In this document: piece after piece, positions 17,198 through 26,118 of the stretch | Position numbering within the stretch: position 1 is the first letter of the stretch | Layout of the letters: every line of letters starts with the position of its first letter | From: DATFVJ01 sp035517695 | GTDB taxonomy: Bacteria > Actinomycetota > Actinomycetes > Streptosporangiales > Streptosporangiaceae | DNA: 64,000 nucleotides | Direction: 5' to 3' | Assembly (NCBI GenBank): GCA_035517695.1 | Contig: DATIYI010000041.1 | Coordinates: 62,001-126,000, forward strand | The notes under the pieces: model-generated | Told to the model about the DNA's origin: nothing | Databases searched by the model: none | Seen by the model: only the letters and a program-made list of their open reading frames with translations | Translations under genes and position numbers: made by a program

Positions 17198-18310
17198 CTA
17201 GTGCTGGTGCACGATCACGCCCCGGATGTTCTTGCCGTCGAGCAGGTCACGGTAACCCTCGTTGATCTGGTCAAGCCGGTACTTGTTGGTGACGAGCTCG
17301 TCCAGCTTGAGATGACCGGAGCGGTACATCTTGACCATCTGGGGGATTTCCTCGAACGGATTGCCGCCGCCGAAAAGCGCGCCGCGGATCCGCTTCTCGA
17401 AGAGAGTCAGCTCGGAGCCGGAAAGGTGAATGGTCTTCTTGCCCACGTCCGCGAGCCCGGTCATTACGACCTCACCGCCCTTGCGTATCGCGTGGAACGC
17501 GGCGTCCACCACGTCTTCCGTCACCACGCCCACGGTTACCAGCGCTTGGTCCGCCCCGACACCTTGGGTGAGGTCGAGGATCATTTGCTGTGCCTCGGCC
17601 GGGTCGGTCGTGGTGTGAGTGGCGCCGAGCCGCTTGGCCGTCTCGAGTTTGCCCGGCAACGGGTCGATCGCGACGACATTGCTGGCACCGGCGAATGCCG
17701 CGCCCTGCACGGCGTTGATGCCGACGCCGCCGATGCCGTAGATGGCGACCGTATCTCCTGGCCGTACTCCGCCCGCGTTGACCGCGGTGCCCCAGCCCGT
17801 AGGGACGCCGCAGCCGATGAGCACGACCGTCTCGAGCGGCAGGTCGTCGTCCACCTTGACGCAGGAGTGCTCCGAGACCGTTGCCCACTGGGAGAACGTG
17901 CCAAGCATGCACATCCCCCCGACGTCCTCGCCGCCGGTGTGGAACCTGTAGGTCTCGTCCGTCAGACAGCCCACGATCAGGTAGATGCCGAGGTCGCAAA
18001 GGTTACTCATCCCCCGCGCGCACCACCGGCAGTGCCCGCACGTGGGCAGGAACGAGCAGACGACGTGATCGCCGGGTTTGAGCCTGGTGACGCCGGGCCC
18101 GACCTCCTCAACGATCCCAGCGCCTTCGTGGCCCCCCACCATCGGGAAGCGGGGCGGTAGGTCGCCTGTCCGCATGTGCTCATCGGAGTGGCAGAGACCC
18201 GCGGCGACCATGCGCAGCAGCACCTCACCGGTCTTGGGCGGGTCGAGGTCAAGCTCGGCGATTTCCCAGTCACTACCCGCTTCGCGCAGGATTGCGGCCT
18301 TGGTCTTCAT
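17198..18310 (-). CDS. NDMA-dependent (mycofactocin-linked) zinc alcohol dehydrogenase
   Basis: A 370-residue MDR-family alcohol dehydrogenase of the type whose NAD(H) does not exchange, so it is assayed with the dye NDMA and in vivo needs mycofactocin. ATG at 18310 with GGGAG just upstream. Catalytic zinc ligands: CHSDEH and GGHEG regions and a later CG. Structural zinc cysteines: CGHCRWCARGMSNLC. Nucleotide site: GIGGVGINAVQGAAFAG. The long loop with GGEDVGGMCMLGTFSQW is typical of this subfamily. It lies beside mftF, and I infer it is the alcohol-oxidising enzyme of the locus. Confidence 0.93.
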   Translation of the reverse strand: MKTKAAILREAGSDWEIAELDLDPPKTGEVLLRMVAAGLCHSDEHMRTGDLPPRFPMVGGHEGAGIVEEVGPGVTRLKPGDHVVCSFLPTCGHCRWCARGMSNLCDLGIYLIVGCLTDETYRFHTGGEDVGGMCMLGTFSQWATVSEHSCVKVDDDLPLETVVLIGCGVPTGWGTAVNAGGVRPGDTVAIYGIGGVGINAVQGAAFAGASNVVAIDPLPGKLETAKRLGATHTTTDPAEAQQMILDLTQGVGADQALVTVGVVTEDVVDAAFHAIRKGGEVVMTGLADVGKKTIHLSGSELTLFEKRIRGALFGGGNPFEEIPQMVKMYRSGHLKLDELVTNKYRLDQINEGYRDLLDGKNIRGVIVHQH

Positions 18311-18500
18311 ACGCTCTCCCAACCGGCCGCGCGCCGACCGCCGCCGGGCCGGTGATCGCAGCATTCAGGGCCGGAGCCTAACGGCCCCGGACGGATCCGG
18401 CCTGCCTCCGGCATTTGCTTGCCATGATGGACCACCAGGCGCCGCAGGTCATCGTCGCGCGGACAAAAGGTAGGCTCAGCAGTGTGGAGAGGCAGGCGCG

Positions 18501-18590
18501 ATGATCGACTATGTGATAGCGGGCGTGCTGCTGATCATCATGGTGTTGGTGTTGATAGTGCTCAGGAATCATGAGCGTCGTGGACGCTAG
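18501..18590 (+). CDS. possible 29-residue single-pass membrane peptide
   Basis: An ATG frame preceded by GGAGAGG (about 10 nt upstream) encodes MIDYVIAGVLLIIMVLVLIV followed by LRNHERRGR. This is one hydrophobic helix with a positively charged C-terminal end, the form of small bacterial membrane peptides. It stands in the otherwise empty 515-nt stretch 18311-18825. Conservation cannot be judged here; chance is possible, although a clean TM plus Shine-Dalgarno in 70% GC DNA is unusual. Confidence 0.4.
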   Translation: MIDYVIAGVLLIIMVLVLIVLRNHERRGR

Positions 18591-18825
18591 CCGGTTTGCG
18601 CACGTGCACGACAGGGTCGGGCTTGAGCACGCCATCTTCGGTGACGACTTCCGGTTCCTGCAGGGCCTGACCACCACCGCCACGCCCAAGCTCACCGTGC
18701 CTCGCCGAACATGGTGCACTACCGCGGCGGCCGGGCCGCGATGGACCCGCCGTCTACCCTGACGTCGTGGCGTTGAGCGTGCCCCGATTATGGGCCGGGC
18801 CGTAGGCGTTCGCGAGGGTTCGCGG

Positions 18826-19590
18826 TCACGGGATCCGTGAGCCGGGGCAGATCGGCCGCGTCTTGGCGAGCATGCGCTTCAGCGCACCCGGCCCGCCATT
18901 GCTTACCTCCAGGTGCCTGTCGGCCGTTTCACGCTGCACGAGCGCGTCGCCCGCGAAGGCGCGGCAGCAGCGGTCGGGCTCGACGTTGGCCAACGCGAGC
19001 AGGGCCCGAGCGGCTCCCATCGGACCGGCCAGGGCGAGCAGCGCCGACGAACCCACGCAGGTCGCGCCCTGATAGTGAGCAAGCTCATCGAGCAACCGGT
19101 CCGGGCTGCCTGAGGAGTCCTTGACACCCGCGACGGGAAGGGCGTCCAGGGCCGTCACCGGCACGCCAGCTTCCGACGGCCAGGGCCCGTGATAAGCCAG
19201 CACCGGGCGGCCGTCGCCTGCCGCGGCGACCGCACCGTAGTAGCCGCCAAGCTCGGTACAGCCCGCGGGCGGCCAGGTAAGAACCGCGTCCGCGCCGGCC
19301 CGGACAGCGTCCGCGGTGAGCCGGGTCGCTTGCCACAGCGACGGCGCCCCGGTACCCGCGATGACCGGGATGGCGCGCGGGACAGCCGCGCGCACGGCGT
19401 CGATGAGCGCCGCGCGCTCACTATCCGCCAGGGTCGCCGCCTCGCCGGTTGTGCCGCATACGAGCACCGCCCGCAGGCCGGCCACCACCAGGTCGCTCGC
19501 GATAGCCGCGGTCGCGTCCGGATCGACCGCCCCCTGGTCGTCGAAGATCGTCACGAGCGCCACTCCCACACCGCTGAACAGCTCGGTCAT
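18826..19590 (-). CDS. DHDPS/N-acetylneuraminate lyase-family aldolase
   Basis: A 254-residue TIM-barrel class I aldolase, shorter than the usual ~290-300. Motifs: GTTGEAATLADSER (substrate carboxylate loop, GTTGE), VIAGTGAPS, and the Schiff-base lysine in VAGVKDSSG. The usual YNxP is LAYHGP here, keeping the Tyr. The C-terminal helices are shortened, which may alter the tetramer. True DapA is unlikely; a pyruvate-dependent sugar-acid or keto-acid lyase is more probable. Divergent from the Gfo/Idh/MocA gene 103 nt away, which may act in the same sugar or polyol pathway. Confidence 0.8.
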   Translation of the reverse strand: MTELFSGVGVALVTIFDDQGAVDPDATAAIASDLVVAGLRAVLVCGTTGEAATLADSERAALIDAVRAAVPRAIPVIAGTGAPSLWQATRLTADAVRAGADAVLTWPPAGCTELGGYYGAVAAAGDGRPVLAYHGPWPSEAGVPVTALDALPVAGVKDSSGSPDRLLDELAHYQGATCVGSSALLALAGPMGAARALLALANVEPDRCCRAFAGDALVQRETADRHLEVSNGGPGALKRMLAKTRPICPGSRIP

Positions 19591-19693
19591 CGATCCCGCT
19601 CGGGCGGCGAGCAGAGCGGTCTATTGCCCGAGCGAAGCAGTCTATGGCGGCGAGGACCGCGCCCGGCTTGTCACCGTTAGTAGTCTGAACAAA

Positions 19694-20680
19694 GTGGCTA
19701 CAGGCGGACAGGTGCGCTGGGGAATCGTCGGCACGGCTGAGGGAGCGCATGCCGCCTTTCTTCCTGGGCTGCGGGCCGCTGGCGGTACCGCGGCCGCTGT
19801 CGCGGGCCGCGATCTGGGCCGGGCCGAACAGTACGCGCGCGACAATGGGATCGAGCGAGCTGTAGTCGGCTACCAGGCTCTCATTGAGGACCCCGGCGTG
19901 GACGCGCTGTATATCGCGCTGCCTAATTCGCTGCACGCGCCCTGGACCATCCGCGCGTTGCGCGCAGGAAAGCCGGTCTTGTGCGAGCAGCCGCTGTGTG
20001 GCTCGCTGGCAGAAACCGACCGCGTGCTCGAAGTCGCCAGACAGACCGGCACATCGCTCTGGGAAGCCTTCGTTTTCCCCTTCCAGGCGCAGTTCCAACG
20101 CGTCCGTGCCCTCCTCGACGACGGCGTCATCGGTGACTTGCGGGAGATCTACTCGAATTTCCACTTCGATGTGAGGCAGCCGCGAAACATCAGAATGTCG
20201 CGAAATCTCGAGGGCGGTGCGGTCCTGCACGTCGGCTGCTACCCGGTGCGCCTTGCCCGCGAGCTGTTCAGGGCGGAACACACCGCGGTCCTGGCCAATG
20301 CGGAGTGGGGTGGTGGCGGCGTCGACGTGGAGGCATGGGGCATCCTCGACTTTCCTGGCGGCCGTAAACTCCTGCTCTCCTGCGGGTTCCGTCGTGCCCA
20401 TGACACCTTCACCCGGCTGCAAGGCACGGAGGGGCAGATCCACCTCACGAACCCGTTCCATCCGGGCCCGGCCGACACATACGAGGTTTTCGCCCCCGGA
20501 CCGCGGGCAGGCACTCGTCATGCGGCCGGTGACGAGCCCTCATTCACGGCGGCGGTCCGGCACATCAACGCCGTTCTCAATGAGGAGGAGGCACCGCGAA
20601 TGCTAGCGGTTCAAACCTCGCTCGGCACCGCACGCGCACTTCGCGACATGCTCGCGCGCGTCACGGTCGCGCGGGCATGA
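19694..20680 (+). CDS. Gfo/Idh/MocA-family NAD(P)-dependent oxidoreductase
   Basis: A 328-residue sugar or polyol dehydrogenase-like protein. The GTG at 19694 puts the Rossmann start VRWGIVGTAEGAHAAFLPGL at the N-terminus; the longer open frame runs antisense into the aldolase gene. GTAEGA lacks the third Gly of the classic GxGxxG. The conserved ALPNSLHAPWTIRALRAGKP and CEQPL (family E-K-P with the catalytic Lys replaced by Gln) segments follow. Loss of that Lys suggests altered chemistry or a different catalytic residue. Followed after 119 nt by the aldehyde dehydrogenase. Confidence 0.85.
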   Translation: MATGGQVRWGIVGTAEGAHAAFLPGLRAAGGTAAAVAGRDLGRAEQYARDNGIERAVVGYQALIEDPGVDALYIALPNSLHAPWTIRALRAGKPVLCEQPLCGSLAETDRVLEVARQTGTSLWEAFVFPFQAQFQRVRALLDDGVIGDLREIYSNFHFDVRQPRNIRMSRNLEGGAVLHVGCYPVRLARELFRAEHTAVLANAEWGGGGVDVEAWGILDFPGGRKLLLSCGFRRAHDTFTRLQGTEGQIHLTNPFHPGPADTYEVFAPGPRAGTRHAAGDEPSFTAAVRHINAVLNEEEAPRMLAVQTSLGTARALRDMLARVTVARA

Positions 20681-20799
20681 CGTCTGCGAGGCCGGCCGAT
20701 ACCGGCTGCGCCGGCCTTGCTGAAATGGGTAGGTGACGTGCAGATCGACCGGGCATGCCCCGGGCAGGTACCTGGTCTGCCGCAGAATGGAGGTCTGGC

Positions 20800-22176
20800 A
20801 TGCCGATCGCGACCATCAGTCCAGTCACTGGTCAGACACTGCAGGAATTCAAGGAACTCGACCACGCCGAGGTCGACGCCCGGATCGCCCTCGCCCGCGA
20901 AACATTCCACAATCATCGGCTGACCTCGTTCACCGACCGGGGCCGCTGGCTGCGAAAGAGCGCGGACCTGCTCGATGCCGAACTCGATGACGTGGGCAAG
21001 CTGATGACCACGGAGATGGGCAAGCCGCTCGCGCAGGCCAGAGCTGAGGCCACCAAGTGCGCCAAGGCGATGCGGTTCTACGCCGAGCACGCGGAGGCGT
21101 TCCTCGCCGACGAGCCGGCCGACGCACAGGCCGTGGGTGCCCGCCGAGCCTACGCGCGCTATCAGCCTCTTGGCGTCGTGCTCGCGGTGATGCCGTGGAA
21201 CTTCCCGCTCTGGCAGGTGGTGAGATTCGCCGCGCCCGCCTTGATGGCAGGGAACGTCGGACTGCTGAAGCACGCGTCGAACGTGCCGCAGACCGCGCTC
21301 TACCTGGAGGACCTGCTGCGGCGCGGCGGCTTCGCCGATGGCTGCTTCCAGACGTTGCTGATCGGGTCCGGTGCGGTCGACGGCGTGCTGAGGGACCCTC
21401 GCGTCGCCGCGGCGACGCTGACAGGCAGCGAGCCTGCTGGCCGGTCGGTCGGGCAGATCGCCGGGAGCGAGATCAAGAAAGTCGTGCTCGAGCTAGGTGG
21501 CAGTGACCCTTATGTGGTCATGCCATCGGCCGATCTGGACCGGGCCGCCGAGGTGGCGGTCAAGGCGCGGGTGCAGAACAACGGGCAATCGTGCATCGCC
21601 GCGAAGCGGTTCATCGTCCACGACGCGGCCTACGACGCGTTCGCCAAGCAATTCGTCGCGCGGATGCGGCACCTGTCCGTCGGTGACCCAATGGATCCGG
21701 GCACCGACGTCGGGCCGCTCGCCACGAAGCAGGGCCGCGACGATGTCGCCGAGCTTGTGGACGACGCGGTCAGCAAGGGCGCGGAGGTGCTATGCGGCGG
21801 CAATAAGGTGGACGGGCCCGGCTGGTTCTACCCGCCGACCGTCGTCGCCGGCCTGACGCCGCAGATGCGCATGTATGCCGAGGAGGTGTTCGGCCCGGTC
21901 GCGGCGCTGTTCCGGGTGCCGGACATCGACGCTGCGGTCGACCTGGCGAACGCCACGACCTTCGGGCTTGGCTCGAACGCGTGGACCGCAGATCCGGGCG
22001 ACAGGGAGCGGTTCATCCGCGACCTCGATGCTGGCGCGGTGTTCATCAACGGCATGACCACGTCGTACGCCGAGATGCCCTTCGGCGGTATCAAGAACTC
22101 CGGCTTCGGGCGGGAGCTTTCCGCGCACGGAATAAGGGAGTTCTGCAACATCAAGAGTGTCTGGATCGGCGGCTGA
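20800..22176 (+). CDS. aldehyde dehydrogenase, succinate-semialdehyde type
   Basis: A 458-residue NAD(P)-dependent aldehyde dehydrogenase. ATG at 20800 with GGAGG 6 nt upstream; the earlier in-frame ATG lacks this. Visible motifs: PWNFPLWQ (cofactor/oxyanion Asn), LELGGSDPYVV (general base Glu), NNGQSCIAAKR (catalytic Cys) and EVFGPVAALFRV. Sequence flavour (MPIATISPVTG start, MGKPLAQARAEATKCA) matches GabD1/GabD2-type succinate-semialdehyde dehydrogenases. Could also act on other aldehydes, including those made by the nearby mycofactocin alcohol dehydrogenase. Confidence 0.92.
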   Translation: MPIATISPVTGQTLQEFKELDHAEVDARIALARETFHNHRLTSFTDRGRWLRKSADLLDAELDDVGKLMTTEMGKPLAQARAEATKCAKAMRFYAEHAEAFLADEPADAQAVGARRAYARYQPLGVVLAVMPWNFPLWQVVRFAAPALMAGNVGLLKHASNVPQTALYLEDLLRRGGFADGCFQTLLIGSGAVDGVLRDPRVAAATLTGSEPAGRSVGQIAGSEIKKVVLELGGSDPYVVMPSADLDRAAEVAVKARVQNNGQSCIAAKRFIVHDAAYDAFAKQFVARMRHLSVGDPMDPGTDVGPLATKQGRDDVAELVDDAVSKGAEVLCGGNKVDGPGWFYPPTVVAGLTPQMRMYAEEVFGPVAALFRVPDIDAAVDLANATTFGLGSNAWTADPGDRERFIRDLDAGAVFINGMTTSYAEMPFGGIKNSGFGRELSAHGIREFCNIKSVWIGG

Positions 22177-22280
22177 CCGGGCCGCCAATCCCGGCCCCGG
22201 CCCGCCCAATCCGGCGCGTCACCCATGGCGGGTGAGCCCGCAGGCACTGTTTCGCTGGTTATCCTCCCCGTCCCGCTATG

Positions 22281-22301
22281 GAAGGCTTCGCGGGAGCCTT
22301 C
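22281..22301. terminator. hairpin between convergent genes
   Basis: gaaggct-tcgcggg-agccttc is a perfect 7-bp stem in the 145-nt gap between the convergent aldehyde dehydrogenase and ClC genes. No T-tract follows, as is common in GC-rich actinobacteria. Confidence 0.45.
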
Positions 22302-22321
22302 GCGGCAGGTGGCGGGGCGGG

Positions 22322-23632
22322 TCAAGGCGTTGCCGGGGCAGGGGCAGCGGCAGGGGCGGGCGAAAGCCTGAACGAGATCACATAGGCAACCACGACTGCG
22401 ACGATCACGAGCGGCATGACCGCGAGGCCGTCAGAAAGCAGCAGCAAAGTTGCCAGCAAGACCGAGGTCATCGGCAGCTTCAGCATCGCGGCGCACATCG
22501 CCCCTATGCCCATCGCCACGCCCGCCACGAGCGGCAGGCCGGGCAGGTGAGACAGCGCGATCCCGCCCGCCGCGCCAAGGAACAGCGAAGGGAACACGGG
22601 ACCGCCGCGGAAACTGCTGAGCGATCCGCCGTACGCCAGTCCCTTGCAGACGATCAGCAGTATCAGCGCCCCCACGGTGTAGCTCGAGGCGTTGGTGATG
22701 AGCGGGCCCACCGCCGTTTGCCCGGAGAACAGTACCTCCGAGGCGCTCTTGCCGGTGGCCTCCGCGAACGCGATCGCGAGTCCCGCGATGGCCAGGCCCA
22801 CTACCGGCATGAGCAGCACCATCCGTCCTTCGACGTGGGGCCGCAGGAACAACGCGAGGCGGTGAACGCCGACGGCGAGCAGGGCAGCCGCCACGCCGAT
22901 CAGGAGTGCCCAGCCGAATTCGGCCGAATCGGGCCGGGTGAACTTCGGGAGGTTGGGAATCGCCAGTGAGAACGTTCCCCACCCCGTCCAGGCGTTCAGC
23001 CCGAGGAAGACGAGCGAGCCCACGCCGGCCGCGAGGAGGCCGGGCAGCAGCACGAGTTCCATTGTCGCCCCGCCCAGCCCGGAGGCCTCCATCAGCAGGA
23101 AGGCCCCCAGAATGGGTGACCCGAAGAGCGTGCTGATGGCGGCAAAGCTCCCGGCTGCGCCTATTACCGCAGCCGTCCTCGGCGGCGCATCGCGTTTGGC
23201 GAGGCGCACGGCCAGCACGCCGAGGCCGCCGCCGATAGCGATCAGCGGTGCCTCAGGCCCGAGCACCACGCCGAGGCTCAGCGTCGCCAAGGCGGCGAGC
23301 ACGACGCCGGGGAGTTCGATGGGAGTGGGTGCGCCGCCCGCCTTGAAGCCATCGGCGGGCGAATGCCCCCCGGTGCCAGGCAGGTATGTGATGGCGAGCG
23401 CGACCAGTACGCCGGCCGCGGCAAGAAGCGGAAGTGGCCACCAGGCCGGTGTCCCATGGAAGCCAAGTTCTTTGGGCAGGTCGGTGAACAGCCACTTCTG
23501 AAGAACGCCGACCAGCTTGAGGAAGCCGTACGCCGCGGCCGAGACCGGTACCCCGATGATCGCGGCAAGGACAAGCAGCGCTATGTAGCCACGGCTGCGC
23601 AGGAGCGCGAAGGGATCGGGCGGACTCGTCAC
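22322..23632 (-). CDS. ClC-family chloride channel/antiporter
   Basis: A 436-residue polytopic membrane protein. The gating-glutamate motif GREGP appears as GPEAPLIAIGGG with the Glu kept, and the selectivity motif appears as RGGPVFPSLFLGAAGG. The first anion motif (GSGIP in E. coli ClcA) is degenerate (LPGTGGHSP). No CBS domains. Divergent variants like this are common in actinobacteria; whether it is a channel or a Cl-/H+ exchanger cannot be decided, since the proton-glutamate position is not obvious by eye. Confidence 0.88.
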   Translation of the reverse strand: MTSPPDPFALLRSRGYIALLVLAAIIGVPVSAAAYGFLKLVGVLQKWLFTDLPKELGFHGTPAWWPLPLLAAAGVLVALAITYLPGTGGHSPADGFKAGGAPTPIELPGVVLAALATLSLGVVLGPEAPLIAIGGGLGVLAVRLAKRDAPPRTAAVIGAAGSFAAISTLFGSPILGAFLLMEASGLGGATMELVLLPGLLAAGVGSLVFLGLNAWTGWGTFSLAIPNLPKFTRPDSAEFGWALLIGVAAALLAVGVHRLALFLRPHVEGRMVLLMPVVGLAIAGLAIAFAEATGKSASEVLFSGQTAVGPLITNASSYTVGALILLIVCKGLAYGGSLSSFRGGPVFPSLFLGAAGGIALSHLPGLPLVAGVAMGIGAMCAAMLKLPMTSVLLATLLLLSDGLAVMPLVIVAVVVAYVISFRLSPAPAAAPAPATP

Positions 23633-24277
23633 GGCCGCTCACCGCCGCCCGCAGATCGCTGTGCGGTCGCAGCCGCCGGAGCAGTGAACACCGGAGCAGT
23701 GAGCAGGCGAAGCAGGTTCAAGTTTCCTCCCCGCCCTCGCCCAACTGCCGGTCCAAAGGTTCAACGGCTAAAGAAGAATCGTCGTGCGGCCGGGGCGGCA
23801 GCGCCTCACCTGATCAGGGTGATAACCGCAGGCGTTCTCGTTGCGGCAGGCACGTCGGGGCCGGGCCGGGTCGACGATTCGCCGGGACACGCGGGACGGG
23901 CGATCGCGGGCGTGGGCGCGATGCGCTAACTAATCGGTGAAATGCCAACCGCACCTGAACGGCGGTGCGGATGCGGAGATCCCCGTCGCCGTTCGCGCGT
24001 GCGGGCGGACTACCATCGGCGACGCCCGGCGGTTCACCCGGTATGGATGATGGCGAGCCCGTGCGGCCATTGCAACATCGGAACCGAGACAAGACGATCT
24101 TCGCCTCGACGTTGACCAGCGGCCTTAACGGCCAAGATCTCCCCACCCTGCCGACCGCAGGACGCGTCAGGTCGAGCGATTGCCCTTATACCCTCCCTTG
24201 ACTCGAGCCCCCGGCCGGTTCGCTACCGGTGGAACTGGCATTGCGGGGCGGGTTCGCCGTCCCGCCCCCGCTAGGAA
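23633..24277. other. 645-nt intergenic region without a supported gene
   Basis: Between the divergent ClC and MFS genes. Short open frames on both strands (for example 23965-24201) show no recognisable domain or ribosome site. The region presumably holds both promoters; I see no strong dyad or repeat. Confidence 0.5.
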
Positions 24278-25930
24278 ATGAGCGAGATGGCCGAGACGAG
24301 GGCGACAGGCACCGCGGCGGGGAGTCCTGCCGCTGCCCCGCCAGGGCCGGCCCGGGCGCGCATGGTGCTCATCTCGCTGATCCTGGCGGCGGCGGTCGCC
24401 AACATGAACCTTGCCGTGGCCAACGTGGCGCTCCCGTCCATCGGCAAGGCGTTCGACGCCTCGCAGACGGCTCTTGACCTCATCGCGGTCGGTTACTCGC
24501 TCGGCCTGGCCGCATCCGTTATCTACCTTGGTGCGCTTGGCGACCGCTACGGACGCAAGATGCTGCTTGTCCTCGGTACCTTGCTTTCCGTTCCCGCGTG
24601 CCTGCTCGCGGCCTATGCGACCACCGACGGTGTGCTGCTGCTGGCCCGTCTGCTCGGCGGGCTGGCGGCCGGCATGTCCTATCCGACCACCCTGGCGCTT
24701 ATCACCGCGTTGTGGTCGGGACCGGCGCGGACCAGGTCCATCGCGCTATGGTCCGGCATCGGCGGCGCTATATCGGCGGTCAGCCCGACGATCGCGGGCT
24801 GGCTGTTGCAGCACTTCTGGTGGGGCTCGGTCTTCGTGGCAACGTTGCCACTAGCCGTCGTCGCCCTGTTGATGGCGGTCGCGTTCGTACCGAGTCATGT
24901 CAACGAGACCACGGATCCGGTGGACAACCTCGGCGGCATCCTTTCCGTGTGCCTCGTCGCGGCACTGGTGCTCGCCATCAATATCGCCGCCGTGCCCGAC
25001 AAGGGTGCGTTGACCCTCGGCCTGGCCGTGATCGCGATTGCCGCCGGGGTCACTTTCTACCTGCGGCAGCGCCGGGCCAGATCGCCGCTTTACGACCTGA
25101 ACGTCGCCCGGCGCCGCGTCTTCTGGGTCGCGGCGTGCGCGGGGATCATCGTGTTCGGCTCGCTCATGGCCGCGATTTTCGTCGGCCAGCAGTTCGTGCA
25201 GAACGTGCTCGGTGATTCGACACTTGAGGCTGGTCTCGCCATCTTGCCTGCCGCCGCGTTCATGGTGTTTGTCGCGCCCTTTTCCGCCAAGCTGATCATT
25301 TCGAGGGGCTCCAGGTTCACCTTGCTCACCGGCTACGCCTGCTGCCTGCTTGGCTTCCTCACGATGCTGTTTGTCTGGCGCGAGGGCAGCCCGTTCTGGC
25401 AGGTGGGCCTCGGCTACGCGTTCATCGGGATCGGGGTCGGGTTCGCCGGCACACCAGCCTCGCACGCGCTCACCGGATCGGTGCCGGTTCACCGGGCCGG
25501 CATGGCCTCTGGCACCGCCGACCTGCAGCGTGATCTGGGGGGCGCGATCATGCAGTCGATTCTCGGCGCGATCCTCACGGCCGGTTATGCGGCCGCGTTC
25601 GCGTCCGCGATCGGCGCGGCTCCGAATGGCAAGCAGGTCAGCACGAGTGTCCAGAACCAGCTGACGAAGTCGTTCTCGAGCGCCGCCGATGTCGCCAAGC
25701 AGTACCCGCGGTACGCCGGCCAGATCACCGCCGCGGCCAAGTCCTCGTTTCTGAGCGGCGCCAACTGGGCATATGCGGCGGGGATCGTCGCGATCTTGCT
25801 CGGCTCCGCGCTCGTCTGCTTCCTGTTCCCCAAGCAGCAGCAGGAGGAGGAACTGCTCGCCCGCTACCACGCCGAGGACGTGGGAAAGCTTGCCGCGGCC
25901 AGGTCGGCGATCGCCAAGCACCCGCGATGA
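24278..25930 (+). CDS. 14-TM MFS drug exporter (DHA2/EmrB-QacA type)
   Basis: A 550-residue proton-driven efflux transporter. The N-terminus is a short Ala/Pro-rich cytosolic tail, then 14 hydrophobic segments. The first helix ends NVALPSIGKAF, the DHA2 signature, and motif A is GALGDRYGRKMLLVLG. Motif C is weak (AISAVSPTIAG). A large loop near residues 440-490 (ASAIGAAPNGKQVSTSVQNQ) is predicted to be extracellular, as in EmrB/QacA. Substrate unknown. Neighbours face away or converge, so it is probably monocistronic. Confidence 0.9.
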   Translation: MSEMAETRATGTAAGSPAAAPPGPARARMVLISLILAAAVANMNLAVANVALPSIGKAFDASQTALDLIAVGYSLGLAASVIYLGALGDRYGRKMLLVLGTLLSVPACLLAAYATTDGVLLLARLLGGLAAGMSYPTTLALITALWSGPARTRSIALWSGIGGAISAVSPTIAGWLLQHFWWGSVFVATLPLAVVALLMAVAFVPSHVNETTDPVDNLGGILSVCLVAALVLAINIAAVPDKGALTLGLAVIAIAAGVTFYLRQRRARSPLYDLNVARRRVFWVAACAGIIVFGSLMAAIFVGQQFVQNVLGDSTLEAGLAILPAAAFMVFVAPFSAKLIISRGSRFTLLTGYACCLLGFLTMLFVWREGSPFWQVGLGYAFIGIGVGFAGTPASHALTGSVPVHRAGMASGTADLQRDLGGAIMQSILGAILTAGYAAAFASAIGAAPNGKQVSTSVQNQLTKSFSSAADVAKQYPRYAGQITAAAKSSFLSGANWAYAAGIVAILLGSALVCFLFPKQQQEEELLARYHAEDVGKLAAARSAIAKHPR

Positions 25931-26118
25931 GCAGGGATCGTCCCGCGACCGGTGAATCTTGGCCCTGGCCCCCGGCAAGCCGCGGCGGGGTGACGCGACC
26001 CAGGCCCGGCGATGACCCATAGGGCGGCCTGGCCATGCTGCGACGCCCTGGTGAGCGTGCGCCCATCGGCTAATAGCCAGCCGCGTTAACCCGAAGTTCC
26101 CCCCGACACAAGAACGGA

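Noticed and set aside
18571..18762. 63-codon plus-strand frame starting MSVVDASRFAHVHD
   Set aside because: Overlaps the better-supported small membrane peptide, has no ribosome site and ends in low-complexity Arg/Ala sequence.
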